NCBI GenBank assembly: GCA_047967505.1
Contig: CM106541.1
DNA length: 64,000 nt
From: Dipteris shenzhenensis
Taxonomy: Eukaryota; Polypodiophyta; Polypodiopsida; Gleicheniales
Direction: 5' to 3' (one strand)
Both the position numbers and the translations under genes were made by a program. Shown in pieces: positions 30,877 to 42,545 of this stretch. Positions within the stretch are counted from its first letter, which is position 1; the number at the start of each line of letters is the position of its first letter. The notes under the pieces were generated by a model. The model was given only the letters and a program-made list of their open reading frames with translations. It was not told the DNA's origin and did not search any database.

Positions 30877-33684
30877 CTATTGCATTTGTTGCAGAAGGTC
30901 ATGGGTGGTTGCCACTTCATGTGTGTCCTTGGGAAGATTAGGCTGTTGGTGGGAAGATGGGGTGTTGAAGGGCAAAATTGGTGATGAAGGGGTGGGTGGG
31001 ACAGAGGTTTGTGATGCGGGTGTGGGAGGAAAAATGTAAGACGGGAGGTATTTAAGAGGATATGTATGTAGAGGTGTGGCGAAAGAGGGTTGTTTGGTGG
31101 TGTGGGTGGCAGATAGATCTTGGGGTGGTGGCTGCAGAGTCACAAAAATTGCCCATTCCGCTTGTTGCTCCTCCATGGTGAGGTTTTCGGGATAGGTGAC
31201 ATGAGAGGTATCATATTTATTGGCATAGTTAGTGTACATGGTGCTAATGCACTCATATGCCCGATTATATAGTACTATGATGCCGATTGGATTATATTGT
31301 ATAACATTATGTTCCACCAAAGACTGATAGCACATGCCTGCCTCTATCCAGCCTTGAGTTTGGAGCCAAAATTGGGATTCAAAAATTTGAGCTTGCGGAT
31401 ATGGGTAATCCGGCAAGTCAGCGGGTTTGGATAGCTCCATTATAGGCTCGGATGGTGCAAAATTGTCCGATTCCTGGATGCAACGGCACCAGGAGCGGAA
31501 GTTGAGTACTATGGGGTGGAGGGGGAGTTGATAGACCTCGATTTGATCTTGTAGGCCAAGAACTGGAGAGATGAGGCTGTCAGGGCATTAAAATAATAAG
31601 TTAGCATCTAGTCAACCGTACGGTTTTCCAAAGCTAAACTTACTATGCTCGAAGAGGCCTCCATGACAAGCCAGTGAGACTAGAATTCTTGGTACTTCTT
31701 CCAGCTCACGGACTTGCTGTGTTCTCTCGCGAAGTAGTGCTTCGGTCTCTTGGAGCGCAGTCTCCAATTCCGTGGTGCGGCGATGCAGGCTCATGTTCGT
31801 TTGATATGCCTCTTGTATATGTTGCTGGTTAATCTGCTCCTTATCTCTGATTAGCCTTGCATTGTGCTCTTTCACCCACTGCAACTCTTCTTCCCTAGCT
31901 TCTATCTCCTTGTGATGATCTTGTATGGCCTGTTGTAGCTTTTTTTTGGCTTCATGTACTTGTTGTTGCAGTGCTGCTTTCTTTTTACGAGCCGCTTCCA
32001 AAGCTCTATTCAATTCCTCTTGGCCCTTCAATTGTCGTTCGAGTTGTTGGATGTAGTGTTGCTTTCGTTTGAAGATTTGAAGACCTTGAGTCTGGAAATG
32101 AATTAGAGTCTTGAAGAACTCCCTTTCTTTGCCAGGCACATCATCATGCATTTCTCTTTACTTCTGGTATGCTTCGTCATCTTTATAGTTCTCTAATGTT
32201 GTCGAAGCTAGCGCTTGCAATGATTTGAACGCATTGTCTTCCTATTGTGCTTCCTCCGTCCTGGCATGCATTGTCTGCATCAATGTTGATGCTAGCAATA
32301 GGCTGTTCAGGCGAGTCGTGTCTATATTCTGTTGTGCGGGCATATCATGCGGGATCTCAAAATCTGGCATGTCCTGAACTGCCTCTTCTTCCTGGAGTTT
32401 TGCTTTCCCTTTGATTTGTTCTTTTAATTTCCTTTGCTGTTCAGTCTCTTTCTCCCTGTGATGTTCCTCGGAAATCTTTTTCCATTTTTCCGCAGCCTCA
32501 TCCACTTCCTGTTTTCTTTGTTCTTTTGGCCTTAAGGTCGGGCTTTGTCCTTGGCTTCTAGTTGTTCTTCGAAGTGGCACTTCTGCCTTGGGCCTCTTCG
32601 GTTCTGATTGCAGTGCAATGTCCTGCAACTCCTGTCTGTTCCTGTCCGCGAAGCCAAAGCGTGATCTATCCAACCTCCATGCTGCTAGATGGTATAGAAG
32701 AGGCATCAATAGCATCGGATGCTGTATGATGTTATTATGCTGAGCGCAAACCTTATCTAGCTTTTGGTAGAAATAGTCCGCCCAATTAGTGACATGTTGT
32801 TGTGGCTTATGCAGGCGCAGCAAGTGGTTTGCTAGTATGATATTGTGGTGGTTGGAGGGTTCAACCCTTGTAAGCAGTCGGAGCACTCTCGCGGCCTTCT
32901 GTAGATTAAGCGTGATGTCTATGAACTTCACACCTCCCCGCTGCTTGTGGCTCTCATATGTGGTTGCTCCTTCCAATTTGTTTCCCAACTTGTGCAAATC
33001 CACATAAGGTTCGGCAATGACGTCCAAGGCAAATGCATTTTGGACCGCGTCAATGCTTAGTGTTATTGTCTTCTTTTGTCCATCCTCAGATATGATCTTC
33101 GACATCTTTGTGTTCCTATTATAGTTTTTGACAAAGTGCACTACATAGTTCATATTTAGGTAACACGGTAACTTGTACCTCATCTTTCCCAAGCCACACG
33201 CATCTAAATGGGGAATCACCTCCTTATCCTGTAATGCGTGGTAACATTCTGATGTATGGTAGCAGATCTTGAATCTGGTTGTGGAGTTATGCACATACGT
33301 GGAATGTACTACCATGCCTCCCAACTCTTCTACCCACTCTTGTCCCAAAGGCAAGTGCGTAGTGATTGTGATGTTCCTTTCTAAGCTGGGGCTCGATGTG
33401 CTTGTTTCCGAGCTCGCCTTCCTCTTCTTTGGCGTTGCACTTGCCATAGAGGGTTCTCCAACTTCATGTGGGAGTTTGTTGGGGTTTTTCCCTTTCTTCT
33501 TGTTCCTCTCTAGTGCTTCCTGGGCTGATAATCTCAAGGCTCCTTCAAGCTGCCTTGCTTCTTCTGCTTCCAGCTGACCTGGTAGCTGTGACTGTGTCTT
33601 CGATTGCCTGCTCGTAAATTCAACTTCCTCCTCATCAAGGGCACTAAAGTGCTTCCGAATAAATTCCTCCGTGTCGGAAGACAC
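30877..33684 (-). pseudogene. Large coiled-coil ORF of a dispersed family, with intron and two nonsense codons
   Basis: One minus-strand frame runs from ATG 33684 to a stop at 30877 (about 900 codons), broken by TAG (32242-32244) and TAA (32158-32160). In order: an acidic, Gln-rich N-terminus; a Lys-rich GNKKKGKNPNK-like linker; a globular domain of about 250 residues (FKICYHTSECYHAL, YKLPCYLNMNYVVHFVKNYNRN, ITLSIDAVQNAFALDVIAEPYVDL, RVLRLLTRVEPSNHHNIILANHLLRLHKP); a charged coiled coil (EKWKKISEEHHREKETEQQRKLKEQ and, after the stops, a longer heptad region to 31.7 kb); an 81-bp GT-AG intron (31563-31643); and a Pro/Ser/Thr-rich tail. The globular part loosely recalls plant transposon/mobile-domain proteins; this is a guess. 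A truncated paralogue lies at 9134-9640. Confidence 0.7.
31563..31643 (-). other. Probable 81-bp intron in the coiled-coil ORF
   Basis: Minus-strand donor ATA|GTAAGTTT, branch sequence TGCTAAC (31600-31606) and acceptor CTCTCCAG. It contains in-frame stops; removing it joins GGLFEH to ILGLQDQIEVYQLP in frame. Confidence 0.6.
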
Positions 33685-33802
33685 GGTCAGGGATTGGTTT
33701 AGAGTGTTTGTGGGTGTTCGTGTTGGTTGAGGATGCAGGTTGCAGTAGGAAATTTTGACAGCATTCAGGTGTAATCGATAATGCAGTGCCTGGCAGTTTT
33801 GC

Positions 33803-33813
33803 CTTATATAGAT
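33803..33813 (-). promoter_or_regulatory. TATA box
   Basis: Minus-strand TCTATATAAGG about 120 bases upstream of the ATG at 33684, with a palindromic motif array starting about 13 bases further upstream. A core promoter for the family ORF. Confidence 0.55.
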
Positions 33814-33825
33814 TTAATGTAGCGC

Positions 33826-34427
33826 GCTGCATTAAGCTGTTATTGCAGCGCCCACAAAATTTGCTTCCTGTTGAAGTTGTCATGCAGTGAGTGGTACTCC
33901 CCCTATCTTAGAACATTGTTCCTCACCCTTCAATGAACACTTGCCTTTCCCTTTGGCCACTTCACCACATGCTGGTGCATTAAGCTGTTATTGCAGCGTG
34001 TCCTGAAATGATGCACCTTTGGCCTATTCTTGTGCAACAACATTATGAGTGTCATGATACATGTCCATTTGATCATCCCATGCATGTAGTTCACTTACGT
34101 GGCTGAGTTGTGACACCACGTTGCAGTAACCTGTTAATGCAGCGACCCCAATTTTTGACTGCTCCCCACATTTGGCTAATGTTCCAAGGTTGCCCTGGCA
34201 TTGTTGAGATACATTATGAGCCTGGTGACACTCTTGGCATGAGTTTGGTGACACTTGGCATATGCCCGATGCATTGCTGGATTATTGCAGCGCCCAAATT
34301 TTGGTCACTTACTGAGCTGGCCTTGACTAATTAATGTGATAGAACTTTAATGTGGACTATACTGGGTTGCCACAGTAATTTGGATCCCTCTTTGGTTGAC
34401 TTGGGTTATTGCAGTGTGCTGCATTAA
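33826..34427. repeat. Array of imperfect palindromes with about 147-bp spacing
   Basis: A 24-bp motif with arms GCTGCATTAA and TTATTGCAGC around a CTG-type centre occurs at 33826-33849, 33974-33997, 34120-34143 and 34268-34291 (steps of 148, 146 and 148), with a rearranged fifth copy at about 34403-34427 (TTATTGCAG then GCTGCATTAA). Sequence between copies shares short words (TTGGCC, GGTGACAC, ATTATGAG) but is diverged. Lies directly upstream of the TATA box. Confidence 0.75.
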
Positions 34428-34786
34428 CCTTGGCTTCTCAAATCTTGCAATTATTTTGTGCTGCTGTTTTGATAGTTTGTCCTCTGGCCATATGCATTCC
34501 ATCGCCTTTTTTTTTTGGGTGATAGGGCAGATGTGTGTGTTGGAATGTGTTGACCCTAGTAAGTGCTTAAGCTATTTGATAAAGGTGTTGTGCTTCTAGC
34601 ACCTACTTGGTTGTTGACCTGTCTTGGACTTGGTTTGACCTTCGCGTTGTGAGTGCTTGTGCATAGATGGTCCTGCCCTTGTGAGATTATTTTTGCTAAG
34701 GACCCTAGAATATTGGCCTTATAAAATGGTGCCCTAGCTTAGGCATTTGACCTATCTAATAGATTAGTTGATATGCAACACTTGGT

Positions 34787-36070
34787 TCATGGTAATGCAT
34801 TGAAAATCCAAGTGGCATACCTTGTTGCTGACATCGTTACTGCTGGCGGAATCCTGACTTGCGATGTCGTAGTGATCACTGTTTGCGCAAGATGCTTGAG
34901 CATTGTCTTGGTGTCTTTGATGATATCTGCTTCATAATGCTCCTCGCGTTTTGCACTGTCATGTGGGAAAACAGGTTCTTGTGGTGCTACCTCCCTTGCA
35001 GAAGTAGGTTCTTGTGTAACTGTTTCCTTTTCCACATGCTGAGTATTCTTGTCGAAGGGGTTAGTTTTACCCATGGTAGGTTCTTGTGTATCTACCTTAG
35101 GTTTAATCACCCATGTGGTTGTGGGCGTTCCTGGCAAAAAGGACATAGATGTTGATGATGATGGAACGGTTGTAACATCTACTATCTTGCCCTTTCCCTT
35201 GTCTTTTAGAGCAGGTTCTTGTGGTTCTACCTTTTGAGGTGTGGCCTTCGGAGTTACCCCCCTCCAGGTAGGTTCTTGTGGTTCTGCCCTTTTGCGTTGC
35301 ACATTTGTTGGCAGTGATGGGCTTGTTTGCTTTGTAGTAGAGTTTGTCTTTCTTACCCATACCATCCTCGTCTTTGTCGATGTCTTTGGCTGTGTTTTGT
35401 CTTGATGTGATATGTTTGTAGCAGATGCCTTCTTTTGTTTGGGTAGCCATATCTGATCATTGCCTTGGTAAAAACCTTAGCATTCCAATAGTTGTACTGG
35501 TACCCATTGTTGATGTGTTTTGTACCTACGTTGCGCCTTCTTAGCTCGAAACCGAAGGGGTTCGGATTGCGAGGGAAATGTTGGCTTTTGATGGCAAAAT
35601 TGACGTGGTATCCATGCATTTCCTTCTCCCCACTGCTACAAATACCCCATCCAACTCTGTCTCTTCTGAAATGTCTTTTAGTTGCTGCTCCAAATCTGCA
35701 ATGCCTCCAGTCTTGCTTGCAACCATAAGTTATTGGTTTGCAACTCTGTATTGCGTTTAGACACTTCCTCCAAAACAGTTAAAAACTGATCTTTCATCTC
35801 CTTTAGCCATTTAGTAACAATAGGAAGACATGCCCTGCTATTTTTCTATCTGTTGCATGAGCTTCTCTTGGTCATTTTCCTTCTGCTCTTTATACACCTG
35901 AAAATTTTTCTGTAACTGTGCCAAGTCATGTTTGATCTTCTGCATCTCAGTGCTTTCCTAGACCTATTGCAACAATTTATGATTTTCTTCCTGTAGATAA
36001 AAAATATCAATAGTAGCAGCCTCTGCCTGCATCTGATTTCTAAAACTTTATACAATCTCAACTGCATGGT
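34787..36070 (-). pseudogene. Coiled-coil/QEP-repeat ORF, broken
   Basis: On the minus strand from 36067, after several stops, comes a heptad-rich segment (LQEENHKLLQQV, MQKIKHDLAQLQKNFQVYKEQKEND), then DLEQQLKDISEETELDGVFV, HGYHVNFAIKSQHFPRNPNPFGFELRRRNVGTKH in another frame, and finally an open 192-codon frame (35365-34787) with five copies of a P/T-Q-E-P unit separated by Lys-rich linkers. The repeat is visible in DNA as AGGTTCTTGTG at about 34972, 35005, 35077, 35212 and 35271. The plan (coiled coil followed by low-complexity tail) echoes the ORF at 30877-33684 and may come from the same class of element. No known domain. Confidence 0.5.
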
Positions 36071-36384
36071 TGGAGGAGCATCTTGAATGGGTCATGCCTC
36101 CACCTCACCCACATTTAATGAGAGGGAAGCTAGTCAATGGTCCAATAATAATAAATAATTTGGGAGGAAAAGATTCATGAGTCACCCATGGGCCAAGATA
36201 CATAAAATATTAGGAAAGAGGGATTGAGGTGGTAGAGCATCTTTGTGCCAGCCCATCCAAAATATAAAATAAAGAAGATCAAATCAAAGGGGCTAAGATA
36301 TGGTTTGGAGCATAGGGAAAAAGAAGCCTAATTATTGTCGCTTACAATTCATGGTGCAGCCGACTATGGGCTTGGAAGAAGACA

Positions 36385-36570
36385 AACTTGGAAAAGTAGC
36401 ATTATTTTATTTGGGGGGTTACAACCTCACCTTGCCTATTTAAGAAGGCTCTTTTCTTTGTAAGGACACACACACCCCTCAATTGACACCAACCTTCTAC
36501 TTGTAGCTATGCTCCTTTCCACCTCCTTAGTCCATACACATTTCCCTTGATGCCCTCTCCCTCACTTGCT
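36385..36570 (+). repeat. Dispersed repeat, copy 1 (LTR-like)
   Basis: About 185 bp from CTTGGAAAAGTAGC through GGGGGGTTACAACC, CTATTTAAGAAGGCTC (TATA-like) to GATGCCCTCTCCC, matching 63815-64000 with small differences. A promoter-like box followed by C/T-rich sequence suggests an LTR R-U5 or a family leader. Confidence 0.85.
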
Positions 36571-37190
36571 TTCCTTCGTCCACATAGAATGCTCCCTCAC
36601 TTCACCTCACTTGTATTCCTTCCACTCCTTGTCATTGTACATGAGCCTCCCTTCTCCATGAATGTAGTATCACACCTTTACCTTTGGTTGTGAATATCCT
36701 TTGAGTCATTTCCTATCTTCACATTTGTATCATATTTCTTCCCTCTTTTCCTCTTCCATGGTAATTCGAAAGTGATAGCTTCACGTACGCCTTGATGCAT
36801 TACCGCATCCCCAATGTGTATGTATGCAACAATGCCACCACATCATTGCGCATCCACATTTTTGGTGTGGCTGTTGGGATGCGTAATCTCCATGGCCAGC
36901 AACATTGAAAAGAGGAAAACGTCTACTACGACTATGAAGTGTAGGACTGTGACTGCGGCAGTCTGGCTAGCTGAAGCGCAGTGCAACAACTATGTTCTCA
37001 TGACTACGTGAGGTGACCGCATGACTATAATCTCGCCTATGTATTCGGGACTGCTCTGTACCGTGCTACTACAATTGCATGCGCGGATTTGTGCGACTGC
37101 GACTGCATGTGCGATTCTGCTATAGAAAAAAATTCTGGCCGATTGACCCATCCTTTCGCCACACTATCTTCTATCTTCTCTTTCTCTTTC
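36570..37190. other. Non-coding sequence
   Basis: C/T-rich then mixed, no supported gene. The 36814-37011 open stretch has no motif. Confidence 0.4.
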
Positions 37191-37194
37191 TCTT

Positions 37195-37330
37195 CTCTTT
37201 TCCTTATTATATATAACTACATATATATTTAAGTAGAAGGATTTGAAGAGGAGTGGGATTTGAACCCATGACCTTCCAAATGTCAAAAGCCTATGTTATC
37301 ACTGGGCTAGCTAGGATTAAGTGATTTAAT
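37195..37330 (-). mobile_element. tRNA-derived SINE relic
   Basis: The minus strand carries a Pol III A box TAGCCCAGTGA (starting at 37309) and, about 42 bases later, a B box GGTTCAAATCC (37266-37256), followed by a tRNA-unrelated AT-rich tail with TATATATG repeats. The acceptor arms do not pair, so it is not a functional tRNA gene. Confidence 0.6.
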
Positions 37331-37384
37331 TGGGGGGATATTGCTTATATAGTGAAGCCCTTGGAACCATAACTTTCTAACCAT

Positions 37385-37434
37385 GAGGAATTTCCTCTTG
37401 AAAATTATCTGTAAGAACCATGAGGAATTTCCTC
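37385..37434. repeat. Two copies of a short palindrome
   Basis: GAGGAATTTCCTC occurs at 37385-37397 and 37422-37434 within a duplicated AACCATGAGGAATTTCCTC. Probably a small local duplication. Confidence 0.6.
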
Positions 37435-38400
37435 TTGAATTGCTTTGTTCAATCAGTGTACAACTAAAAATTTATTTTCCTTTTCTAAGAAGTTTGTGGC
37501 ATCCAAGAATTGAGTAGAGTTCCTAGAGTGCACATTTCACACTATTGTATGATCATCTCACACTTGATCATTTTACAATGGTCCACATATACAATTTCTT
37601 TGCACCATGTATCATGCGTGTACACAAATGGAGAATTTCACATTCTTTTCTATTCAAATGTCTCTTGATTAACATGAAAGCTTGAAAGCTCATGACACTA
37701 CTATAATTTAGACCCATAAAAGGTGTCACGGCCATCTCGTCCTTAAATTACCATGATGGTTCTCAAATGTGATTCTTTTGCAACATGCATTTGCACAAAT
37801 GAAAAATTTTGTAACATTAAACTTTGGGAGGACATGATATTTTCACCCATGAAAATTTTCATTGCTCCAACACAAGAGGGTGCATGTGTGTGTTAAAACT
37901 TGAAAGTTTGAGAGGGTATATACAAGGACATGAACATTCATGGTTCAATTAAAGCTCCTTTTCTTATGGCCATCACTCCTTTACAACCAAACTACACAAA
38001 CATAAGAACTCCAAAAACATCAATACATGTTAAAAGAAATGCATATGTAGTATAGAATATTATTATTTCTATTAGCATGTTCAGCGATATGTTTAATAGT
38101 ACATGTTTGTAGGTATGTATGTTAGTAGTACTGATGGACATATCAGTAGCCCACCGATAGAGATACATACCAACACTACAAATGATTCAAATTGAGCCCG
38201 TGCATACCATGTTGCCTCATTTGTGTTGCAACTCCTCTTGCTCTTCCTTCCTACCTATAGGTTGCCCCATCTCTCCCATCCCCTCCTCACCTTGTCCACC
38301 TCTCCCCAACCCTCTCCCATTCAATTTACTCCCTCTCTACCCCTCTCCCACTCCATTCACTCCCTCGCCCTTCTCCTTCTTCAGCTCTCTCCCTCTCCAT
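37435..38400. other. Non-coding sequence
   Basis: AT-rich, then a C/T-rich Pro/Ser-coding tract at 38180-38480 that reflects base composition. No gene supported. Confidence 0.4.
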
Positions 38401-38413
38401 CAAGTTTCAAACT

Positions 38414-38834
38414 GTTATGACATTGGCTATACTAGGGTCAAGGCTTCTAGTGGACCATGGTGTAATGAACCATGACCAATGGATAGTTAAGCTAATAGTG
38501 GAATCACTTAGAGAGAGCTAGACCAACATGGGCATATGAACAAGATTTAGGCCTAGGAGGCACGATCATAAGGTTATGGCCTATGTCTAGCAAATACTAT
38601 CTAGGAAAGCTAGTGTAGTTGGTCATAAGTTGTATGCTTTTAGGAGGTATTTGCACAAGGCTACTAAGGACACTCCAAGTATAGCAAGAACTATCTAGAA
38701 CCCGTTAAGTAAAGCACGAGTGATATTGTGGGAGAGTCCTGTAAAAGCAGGGACCATCATTCAACCCTTGGATGACTCTATAAAAGTGTGGTTGGATAGA
38801 GCATCATAAGCTTTTAGTTGCCTTGTCTTATTAT
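38414..38834 (+). repeat. Putative 5' LTR of gypsy element
   Basis: Begins TGTTATGACATTGG (chosen by the TG start; uncertain), contains a TATA box CTATAAAAG (38778-38786) and ends just before a primer site. The 3' LTR is not present in the window. Confidence 0.45.
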
Positions 38835-38847
38835 TGGTATCAAAGCC
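38835..38847 (+). promoter_or_regulatory. Primer-binding site, initiator tRNA-Met type
   Basis: TGGTATCAAAGCC, one mismatch to the TGGTATCAGAGC consensus. Confidence 0.7.
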
Positions 38848-39423
38848 CTTTGATCCTCCCCTTGAGCTTAACCCATCTCCTTCTTATTTAAGCACCCTGT
38901 TTTTCTCCCTCCCTTTTAATTTTGTAGTCGAGCATCTTAGAAAAAAGCAAGTCACTATTTTGATCATAACTTTTTATCTCAAACTCTCATTTAGAAACTT
39001 TTTAGTGTGTTGTAAAGATGAGATTGAGCTCTACAACTTTGTACAGAATATCAAAACTATAATCGAAATTTTCTAGGTCAAAATTTTGAATTTTAGGATG
39101 TGAGTCTCATCCTAGTGTTGTTCTCATAGCATGGAAAGTTGTTTCTTGCATACTATAGTTCATTTTTGCCATTTTCAGCCCATAGAGCTAGTTCCTCCCT
39201 TTTGTTTGTACATCTATAGCCTTGTTTTGTCTTGGTGATTAATAATGTATAGTCCCATAAGCAAAATTGACCCACTACAGAGTGATTCTAGCCCTCGACA
39301 ATCGCTTTTTCAAGCCTCAAAAGAGCAATTCCATTTTTGCATGAAAGAAGATTGTGATATCAATGTAACCATCTAGATAGTTGTGATTCAAATTTCTCTT
39401 CAAAGTTGTTTCTCTTCAAAAAG

Positions 39424-42400
39424 ATGGCTACCGACAATTAGGCTTCTCACCTGTCTCTTCCCAAGTATTCTATGGTGTCACAAGAAGCACCTTCCAATCC
39501 AATCTTGGATCAAGATGTAGTAGATGAAGATGGCGATTCTAATATTGACTAGTCTATGTTAAAAGAATTTGATTTTGATGATGGTCTAGTAGGTATGCAA
39601 AATTTCGATGAATTCTATACTTTTCCGCAATGCCAATTCAATACAATTTATACAAATCATGAACTAGTTATTACCATGCTAGAGAATCTCCAATTATAGT
39701 TGGAAGGTCAGTTTCATTAAAATATAGTTGGTCCTAAGCTCCTCAGGATATGGATGTGATTGCATCACATGCTAAAGATACCTTTGGCATCTTAAAAGAT
39801 TTGAAAAGTCCCATGTTTGCAAGAGGAAATAAAGATCACAACAATGATATTGTTATTATCTTTCTAAAAATAAAAGGGATGACTTTAAAAACTACAATAA
39901 ATGCCACTAGCCATGTGTTCCTTGGCTACTAGTTTGGCCCTTATGGGCAAGGCATATAACTAGTGGCTAAGTTTGTAGGATCTCCAAAAGCAATGCACCA
40001 TGTGGGTAGAGTTTGAGACCTTGTTTAGAAAATAGTTTTTGATAGATAACAAAATGGACACAATTGGAAAGCTTGGGATATTTGTAAGATGGAATATCTT
40101 ATGTTGTCTAAATATATTGCCAAATTTTGTGAAACTGTGCTAAAATTATCATAATTGATGACGTTCAAATGCTCCATGGTTTTATCCATAGATTAGACCC
40201 TGATTATCAAAATCCATTCCTATAAAAGGAGAGAAAAATAATCCCTCCAATATGGACTTGGTTATTAAGTTCGCTCAAATTTACGATGACATTGTGGGTC
40301 ATTGTTAGTAAAAATTTTCCAATCATTCAACCAAATCGTGAGACTAGATCTATTCAAACGATGAGGTTCTGTGCAAGAAAGCTAAGGGACATAAATAGTT
40401 CCATAAATCAAATGATTTTGAAAAATCTAAACAAGAAAACCATTGCTTTCACTTTATGGGAAAAGGGCACACAAAGAATCAATGCTATAAGCGAAATGTA
40501 GAACTTGAGGTTAAAGCCATAAAAGCCTTAGGAAAAGTCAAGCCGAAAGCTCCTTTGAAGGAACTCAAGAAGGAATCAAGTTTTGTCATATTGATGCATC
40601 ACACCAGTGCTACCCCAGTGCTAGGTCTCTACCACCATGTGGCTTCCTCATTTTGGTCCACATGATTTAGTCTACATGCATGGGACTATTAATGAATGTA
40701 AATTTTGGGATATGGTGGACGATGGGGCCACACATAAATTCCTTAATTATGATTTGCTTAAAAAGTTACAATTACCTCAAGAAGCAAGCAATCATTGGTA
40801 CATTGTTTCCTTGGCAAATGATCATGATAAGAACATTTGGAACACAATGGTTAAAGATGTCCCTTTGACTATTCAAGGGCATCAAATATCACTCTCTTTT
40901 TAGGTGATGAAATTGTGGATGGCCGATGTGGTTTTGGCCCATGTGTGGTCATTTGATCTTGGCCCCTCTTTGTCTCGTAATTACTAGAAGAACCTACTTG
41001 AATTTGATGTTTAAGGATATAAAGTCACTCTTTAAGGGGAACATGGTGTTGATGCGTCCCCTTTGATTAATTCCCTTGAAACTTACAAAACCAATCAATA
41101 GGTAAAGCCTTTTGTTATTACATCTACTTTGATAATGTGTATATTCTTCAAAATGATGTGAATGCTTTGCAATATTTGTCTTCATCTATTATTACTATGC
41201 AAAAAAAGAAACTATTGAAAAAATGTGACAAGATTAAATCATTATTTAATGAATATAAGGATGCTTTCCTCGACAATTTACCATCACATGTTCCACCTTC
41301 TCACAACATTGACCATGCCATTGACCTATTGCTCGGTTCTAAAGTTGTTAGCACTACGTGCTTATCGCCTTAGTGCTTTTGAAGCACAAGACATAGAAAA
41401 ACAACTAATAAAACGTCTCCATTAGGGGTTTATTCACTCCAATATCTCACCTTATGCTTCTCCTATTCTATTAGTTAAGAAAAAATATGAAACCATGCAT
41501 CTTTGCATAGATTATTGCACTCCTAATCAAATTATGATTAAGAACAAATATCCACTCACTTTAGTTAATGATTTGTTTGATCAACTATTTGAAGCTAAGT
41601 GTTTTCAAAAATCGATTTACGGCTTGGTATCGCTAGGTCTGTATAAAAGAAGAAGACATTTCAAGGGTAGCTTTTTGAAACAAATTTGGACATTATGAGT
41701 TCCTTGTCATGCCTTTTGGTTTGACAAATGCACTAGCTACTATCATGACACTAATGGATAGTGTTCTTTGCCCTCTCTTTGCCCTTATTTATGTAGATTT
41801 GTAGTTGTCTCTTAGATGACATTTGATTTACAATCGTTCCAAGAAAGAACATCTCAAAAATTCACAATTAGTGTTTGATTTGTTGCATTAAAATTTACTT
41901 TTTGCTAGATTAAGCAAATTTGATTTTTTTGTGAAGCACATTTGATATTTGGGCCACATAATTTTGGCCAACAACATCCACATCTATTTGAAAAAGTTGA
42001 ATCTTTTCTTCAATGTCCAGCACCCACCAACCTACTACTTCAAAATTTTTTAGGGTTGGCTAGTTTCTATCAAGAATATGCTAAGATTATTGTTCCCCTT
42101 ATTGATTAGCTTAAAGCTAAGGGTAAATGTTTTAAGTGGGAGAATTTGCAACATCGCAGTTCTGAAAAGATTAAAGTGGCTCTTGCATTAGCATGTATTT
42201 TGCTTGTGGTTGATTCCAAAAAACCTTTTGTGTTGGGGAGACCGATGCCATCAATGACGCCATTGTCACTATCCAATTACAAGATGACCATCCAATGTCT
42301 TTTGAGAATAAAAAACTTAAGCTCACTCAAAAGAATTACTCTACTTATGAAAGAGAGCTATTTGTCATTGTGCATGTTCTTAAAAAGTGGCATCATTATT

Positions 42401-42540
42401 TATATGGTGACCAATTTGAGATACTATTTGATCACCAAAAGTATCAAATGATTGTTTACTCAAAAGGATTTGGAACAACACAAGGGTCATTGGGCTGAAC
42501 TCCTTCAAGAGTTTGATTATCAACTTTGGTACTATGAGGC
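39424..42540 (+). pseudogene. Ty3/gypsy gag-pol, heavily decayed and 3'-truncated
   Basis: ATG at 39424 starts a Gag-like frame (LPKYSMVSQEAPSNPILDQDV). A zinc knuckle remnant CFHFMGKGHTKNQC lies at about 40446, a protease with DMVDDGATHKFLNYDLLKKL at about 40710, RT pieces from 41370 (FIHSNISPYASPILLVKKK, LCIDYCTPNQIMIKNKYPL) to 41750 and RNase H with LTQKNYSTYERELFVIVHVLKKWHHYLYGDQFEIL at 42310-42430. Protease-RT-RNase H order identifies gypsy. Stops and frame changes occur throughout. Integrase is absent because the element ends at 42545, where a piece of the NLR gene begins. Confidence 0.85.
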
Positions 42541-42545
42541 TTCAT

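Noticed and set aside
37251-37310. Functional tRNA gene on the minus strand
   Set aside because: Pol III boxes are present but acceptor arms do not pair and the T stem is imperfect; SINE relic fits better.
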